Origin: Isoetes taiwanensis
Lineage: Eukaryota > Streptophyta > Lycopodiopsida > Isoetales > Isoetaceae
Direction of reading: 5' to 3'
DNA: 64,000 bases
Assembly (NCBI GenBank): GCA_021234155.1
Contig: JAJEKV010000109.1
Span: 2,150,764-2,214,763, forward strand
The notes below the pieces were generated by a model. It did no database searches. It worked only from the letters and a program-made list of their open reading frames with translations, and was not told the origin of the DNA. Positions 59,471 through 64,000 of this stretch are shown piece after piece. Both the position numbers and the translations under genes were made by a program. Positions within the stretch are counted from its first letter, which is position 1, and each line of letters begins with the position of its first letter.

Positions 59471-60339
59471 TGCATCAACAAACATATATATTCAGCGGGT
59501 GCTATTTGACTAGGAAAACTAAAAAATCCAAGTAAAAGAAGACCTACCTTTGCCTTGGGAGACCTTGCCTTCATGATTCTTGATATCTTTAGTGTCTAGA
59601 GTGATAAAACAAAGCGTTGGTCTTGCAGCACTAGGCTAGGCCATCTAGGCTGGCCCGGCTGGTGCTTCAGCTCTGATAGACCACCGCATCTAATGACGCC
59701 CATTGTGATCGAAAATTTGGCGGTAGCGGTCAGCGGTGTGGGAAGCGGGGGATGTGGCCCGAGGGATGTGGCGCTAGGCCATCTAGCGGCGGTGGCTAGG
59801 TCAATAGGCCATCTAGTAGCGGCCCGGTGGCGAAATTTGGCCAGTAGTCCTTGGTAGTGAGAGCAGTGGAATGTAGGTGGCGGTGGCCCGGGTGGGTATG
59901 TGGCTTCGTGGAAGAAGCGGCGTAAATTTAAAATACCAGCAAATTTGAAACCCTCAGCCCGCCCAAATTTGAAAGCCCTCCCAGCTATGAAGATTTGAAA
60001 TTCAAAATTTGAAATCCAAATTTGTTGTTCTTCCTTTCGACATATCATTTCTTTGAAGCTTGTATAGATCCTTCTATGGGGATCGCGAGGGTCTTCGATA
60101 GTTCCATACCGTCGGCACTTCTAAGCTGACTTCTTAGGTCATTTATTTCGGAGTAACATTAAAATTTTACCCGCGAGGGGTTTTAGTAGCTTCTTTTTTG
60201 GCTGGCTGCAATATTCTTACAAGATCCATATACTCCAGTCATGGAGTAGTTTTTTCACCAAAATGGTGACCACCATAATCGGTAAAGTTTTTCTATGGCA
60301 AAAATGCGTCTTTTGTTAGAGCCATTCATCACATGTATA

Positions 60340-60950
60340 CATCCAAATGGAGCCATTTTGGGGAAGCCATTTAGGCCACTATCAAATGACTTCATGGCGC
60401 CATTTGGGGGTGCGAGGCCCGGAGTATACCACCCAAATGGCGCCATTTGGAGGAGTGCGAGGAGGGTAGGTATACCCCCCCAAATGGCAGCTATGGAGCA
60501 ATTTGGGGTGCCATTTGGAGCCCTCAAATGGCTCCATGGCGCCATTTGGGGGTGCCCAGGAGGAGGCGAGGTATACCCCTCAAATGGATTGCCATTTGGG
60601 AAAGAGTACCATGGAGGCGAGATATACCCCATGGCACCTTGAGGATGCAAATGAAATACATAAATAGGCGCCATGGCGCCATTTGCATCCGCCAAATTTT
60701 AATTTTTTTTTATTTTTATTTTTTAAATTTAAAAAAAATTGAATGAAATATACCCCAAATGGCCATTGGGGGTGGTGGTGTGGGGTGGGGGTGTGTGCAT
60801 ACCCCCATTTTGGTTAGTTATAGGGGAATTATATATACCCCAAATGGGGAGTTGGGGGGAGGAGGGGGAGGGGGCGGGTATACCCGAGAGTGCTATGGAG
60901 CCATTTGGGGAGGCCAGCGAGGGCAATTATACATGCCATTTGGAATCAAA
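60340..60950. repeat. Array of CCAAATGG / CCATTTGG palindromes with GGTATACCCC words
   Basis: The perfect 18-base palindrome CCAAATGGCGCCATTTGG is at 60433-60450, with partial palindromes at 60388-60400, 60480-60530, 60537-60552 and 60580-60598. Each is separated by G-rich linkers and TATACCCC words that recur at about 60425, 60470, 60573, 60625 and 60876. Open frames across it on both strands are products of the repeat. Confidence 0.7.
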
Positions 60951-61432
60951 GGCCACCCTTCATGGCAAGGATGTTGATCCATTGAATGTAGCTTAGCGAG
61001 AGATCAACAGCGAAATCTGTGGTGCCTATTGAACTTCCAATCGCATCTTTGGGTGGAATGGCACATTGGTGAAGCGATTGCATTTATTCGGTTACTTAAA
61101 GAAGGATGTAAAGGCGGATTTGAGGGCTTGCTTATGCTATAAACATATGTATGATACATGTATTACTACTCCGTGTATCATACACACTTGAAAAGGTCTA
61201 TAAATCTATTCATGTATCTTAAAAATGTATGTATGATACATGGGTGTCATACTGTGTACCTAACACATGCGAAGGTGTATGATCACAGAGGTAAATATGT
61301 TTCTAAATATTTCATGGTGGTGTATACAACCCACGCATAAGGTCTATGATACGGTACTCAACCCCTGCATACAAAAGGTCTATACAACCCCCCAAAATAA
61401 AAATTTCCAGTTTACTAAAATTTTCCCATTAT

Positions 61433-61447
61433 AATGAAATTGTGCTT
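61433..61447 (-). repeat. Right terminal inverted repeat
   Basis: Exact reverse complement of 58518-58532, followed by CTATGGATGATTGC of the host flank. Confidence 0.85.
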
Positions 61448-61559
61448 CTATGGATGATTGCTAATATTAAAATCTTCCCGAAATCCTTTAGATCTAAAAA
61501 GGATGCTTTTTGAAGTCAAAGCTCCATGGGGTTAAAAGGTTCATTCTACCAAGATATAT
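61448..61559 (+). repeat. 3' flank of copy F beyond the TIR insertion
   Basis: It resumes the flank exactly where 58517 left off and ends near GGTTCATTCTACC at the copia-derived block, the same junction as at 34556. Confidence 0.85.
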
Positions 61560-62124
61560 GTCACTATTGTAAAACGCATTAAATGTTCCTGATTGGGGAG
61601 TACATAGAAAAAGCCACAAGACCCTCAAAATAGACTAGTATATTTAAAGTTCATCAAAAAAGCCATTGTACATGTGGTTTTATCCATGTATTTATTTGAT
61701 AAAACCACATACCTTAGAGATTTTTATATTGATAGTGGTTTTATGACATGGATTTATCAAATTTAACTATCAATGTTATGGTAGTTTATTTAATCTATCA
61801 TGGTTTATGAGAAGTTTCATGCATATTACAATAGGTTATTAAACTTATAGCAACTTGATAGAACTATTATGGTGTAATATGGTTTTAAAAGGTTGATCTT
61901 ATTATGCCCAACATTAAACAATGGATATGACATGGTTGTTTTGCTAAAAATAATTGTTTATTTGTCTTATGTAAAAAGTTATTCCTTTATTGTTTTGTCT
62001 CTCTCTCCATCCAACATCCATCCATCATGTTTTATTCCTTCCCATTTTCATTTTATAACAAAATAGAAATTCTAAGTTGTCAACATTAATGTATTGGTGT
62101 TTCTAATACATCTTACCACTAGGT
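61560..62124 (-). other. Copia leader-like region, right arm
   Basis: Inverted copy of 33984-34555 with CCATCCAACATCCATCCATC (about 62010-62030) in place of the GGAT tract, and TTCTAATACATC where the primer-binding-like site lies. No gene. Confidence 0.5.
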
Positions 62125-62586
62125 AAGAAGAAGACTTGCAATAAATCAATTTAAAGGTGCTTACAATACTAGAGTGTGTTTATCATTGTAAGTGATACCA
62201 TGACAATACTAATTGACAAATGAATATGACCTCAAATAATTTAATTTAGCTAGTGTTCGAGAGCACAAGCACGATTTCATCGACTGACTCCAATCATCAC
62301 ACGCTTCTGTACAATACTACTTGGTTTTAAAGGGCATGGATGCGGCCCGACATGACAGTTCGGCGGCTTAGATGCATTGTTGTGTCGGTCTCTCCACACC
62401 ATCTTTGGTGGTTTTTATAAATTCAAACAACAAATGGCTCCAAACCCATTGCCTGCAGAAATAATGCAACCTAATACAAATAACCAAGTGTCATTTGTTT
62501 CCCCTTGTAATCATACTTATCCTACGTATTTACTGAGTTGTTATCAACCATATAAACATATTTCTCTAAGCCATTAGCATGAACCT
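62125..62586 (-). repeat. Copia LTR 3
   Basis: Inverted copy of LTR 2, including the roughly 120-base section missing from LTR 1. Confidence 0.6.
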
Positions 62587-63083
62587 TCATTTCCCCACGC
62601 TTTCGTGCTAATTTCCTTTGCACATCATTTAAGTCTTGTATTCCCGGCTTATCTTTGAATTCACGAGACTTGAACTGCGATGATCCCTTTAGTTAATATA
62701 TGCGCCACTTGCTGTACACCTTGCAACCATTTCCTAACAAAATGAACATGTAGTTCAATGTGTTTGGTTCTTTGATGTAACAACTGGATTCCTTGTAATT
62801 GCAATGCAACTCAAAACTGTCGAGAATAAAGTATTGTAGGCAGCAAGACAACCTTTAGCTCATTAAAGTAACCTTAGGCCCATGCAATTTCCTTTACGGC
62901 AAGTGTTGCCCATTTGTGGATATGACAACACTTGATTGTTTCTTGCATTTCCAAGTAATGGCTCCTTCTAGCATCAAGCGAGAATCCGGATGAACTTTCT
63001 TGCCTCGATGCTCAACTACCCCAATGCGGCATCGACGCATCAACTTTGAGTACCAAGTCATTATTGCTAAATGTCAATCCATG
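62587..63083 (-). pseudogene. Ty1/copia RNase H fragment 3
   Basis: Inverted copy of the RNase H fragments, more corrupted. The ACTTGGAAATGCAAGAAACA, TGAACTACATGTTCATTTTG and AAATTAGCACGAAAGCGTGG sections are readable on the minus strand. Non-functional. Confidence 0.8.
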
Positions 63084-63157
63084 ATTCTACGTATATTTTT
63101 TAGATACAGGATTGTATTTAAGGATACGTAGTATGTTTAGATACCAAAGGGCTCAAG

Positions 63158-64000
63158 TCAATGTATAGAATGATAAGGCGAGTCTTTGAGGCTGGTCGAG
63201 TGGAAGCCTGCCGGGGCGCGGGAGAGCGTGATCTGAACATGGGAGGAAGGAAGCGATCCGATCCCGCGTGATCATGTCCGGAGGGTTCAGAGCATTCAGG
63301 TCGGGAAAGTCAGGTCTAAAAGTGCATTTATGCGTCTGCATTATGCGAGTGCAGCCAATACTTGGTCTAGTCGAGAGAACCCGGCGGCTTAGCGAGCGGA
63401 AGAAGTGAGTTCAAGCTCAACAAAGGGGTGATGCCTTTGCTATTCCCGAGGTGGCTTTCTAGTTCTACAATGTGAGGGCCATTAATTTGCCGCCTTCTTA
63501 GCGTGGCTTATTACAGCGAGACACTCAAAATAGTTTAGAATTACGTTGCGTGTTTGATCTTTTTGTTTGTTTATTTTTGCAATGCATGATCGTACTAATA
63601 TTCTAACTTACTTGATGTGCACAAATTTCGCGATATGCTAACATTCTACTTGATGTCTGAGAAATTGAGACAATTGATTCACCCTGCTTCCTTTTCGGCT
63701 CTAGTGTTCTTTCTAAATGCATGGAATGTGTGCGAGCAGTGTGAGGCAAAGTGATGGAAACCGACAAGAGAAACAACGAGAAGCGAATATCATCGAGTCT
63801 CACCGAGAGTCCATAAATACGAGCAACAATCGTGCTCAATCTTGGGCGTCGGGGTTTGGTTTATCGGCTTGGTAGTGATTTCGGAGTGCGGTGAGGCGAA
63901 TTGGAGAACTTACAGCGAGCTCAACAGTCACAAGATGCTTGAACTTCGCAGCTCTACGCGTATGCGCTTTAGCCATTTGAAGCTGGAAAAAAGTAGTTAT
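63158..64000 (+). pseudogene. Bicupin storage globulin copy G, runs off the window
   Basis: Exon 1 remnant about 63158-63316 (signal peptide lost at the same junction with copia-derived DNA as copy A), exon 2 about 63350-63541 and exon 3 about 63661-63992. Exon 1 is strongly shortened and joined to intron 1 (AAAGTGCATTTATGCG), also as in copy A. In exon 2 the AGTTCAAGCTCAACAA section, which encodes FKLNKG, is preserved. Exon 3 ends at GGAAAAAAGTAGTT, where the expected GTGAGT donor is altered. The second cupin would lie to the right of the window. Confidence 0.75.

Larger units (their letters stand above)
58518..61447. mobile_element. Complete 2.93 kb TIR transposon, non-autonomous
   Basis: The ends AAGCACAATTTCATT (58518-58532) and its exact inverse (61433-61447) extend to about 21 bases with one mismatch. 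The flanks CCTAT and CTATGG rejoin to the uninterrupted CCTATGG found in the other arm at about 34645, proving a discrete insertion and suggesting a CTAT (3-4 base) target duplication. The interior has no recognisable transposase. It has GCATTTGCATCCTC repeats (59040-59470), a GC-rich section (59640-59960) and an array of CCAAATGG/CCATTTGG palindromes (60340-60950). Superfamily not assigned: neither the 5'-CACTA end nor an 8-9 base duplication is present. Confidence 0.85.

Noticed and set aside
59596-60048. 150-codon minus-strand ORF inside the small TIR element
   Set aside because: Composition follows the GC-rich and AGGCCATCTAG-type repeats of the region. There is no transposase motif and no recognisable domain.
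60255-60695. 146-codon minus-strand ORF with PNGAM/QMAPFG repeats
   Set aside because: It is an in-frame reading of the CCAAATGG/CCATTTGG palindrome array. The opposite strand is open as well, so it is not evidence of a gene.

Overview
The window is nuclear DNA of a seed plant. Evidence: intron-bearing genes for a bicupin (legumin/vicilin superfamily) seed storage globulin with TATA boxes and seed-type RY (CATGCATG) motifs, Ty1/copia and LINE remnants, and dense nested repeats. I cannot name the species. There are no bacterial operons, CRISPR arrays or secure RNA genes. Coding frames are broken by many short indels and scrambled patches. Comparing the many internal copies suggests that part of this is residual long-read consensus error, so I annotate genes by homology between copies and by exon/intron structure rather than by long ORFs.

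Layout. 1-8257: right part of a large transposon-like insertion ending in the terminal repeat AAGCACAATTTCATT. 8258-13390: storage-globulin 3' flank and two truncated last-exon copies in tandem (about 1.45 kb per unit), with an unrelated 1.5 kb insert. 13391-23522: a 10.1 kb element with two direct repeats of about 2.8 kb around a 4.6 kb interior that carries a decayed YMDD reverse transcriptase, possibly Penelope-like. 23523-26443: one more unit, then globulin copy A (minus strand, signal peptide lost). 26476-27949: a copia fragment in the order RNase H, LTR, primer-binding-like site. 28351-29558: copy B (no exon 1). 29650-32940: last-exon fragments, unidentified inserts and an exon-1 fragment. 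33034-34555: second copia copy. 34953-36063: copy C. 36064-39374: tandem last-exon units. 39375-41200: copy D, the best preserved gene (minus strand, five exons).

The stretch from about 43.80 kb leftward to about 32.95 kb recurs in inverted orientation from about 47.82 kb rightward to about 63.15 kb. Copies D and E are head to head about 9.3 kb apart, C pairs with F, and the copia fragments pair. The right arm has one extra 1.4 kb last-exon unit and a private 2.93 kb terminal-inverted-repeat element (58518-61447). Together these account for the length difference between the arms. The spacer (43.80-47.82 kb) holds LINE-type reverse transcriptase at its edges, a purine-rich minisatellite and several short tandem repeats. 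A further copy, G, runs off the right end.

How it fits together: one storage-globulin gene has been multiplied to at least seven partial or complete copies by tandem duplication, repeated duplication of only its last exon plus 3' flank, and a large inverted duplication. Copia, LINE, possible Penelope-like and TIR elements have invaded at different times. Only copy D looks close to functional.
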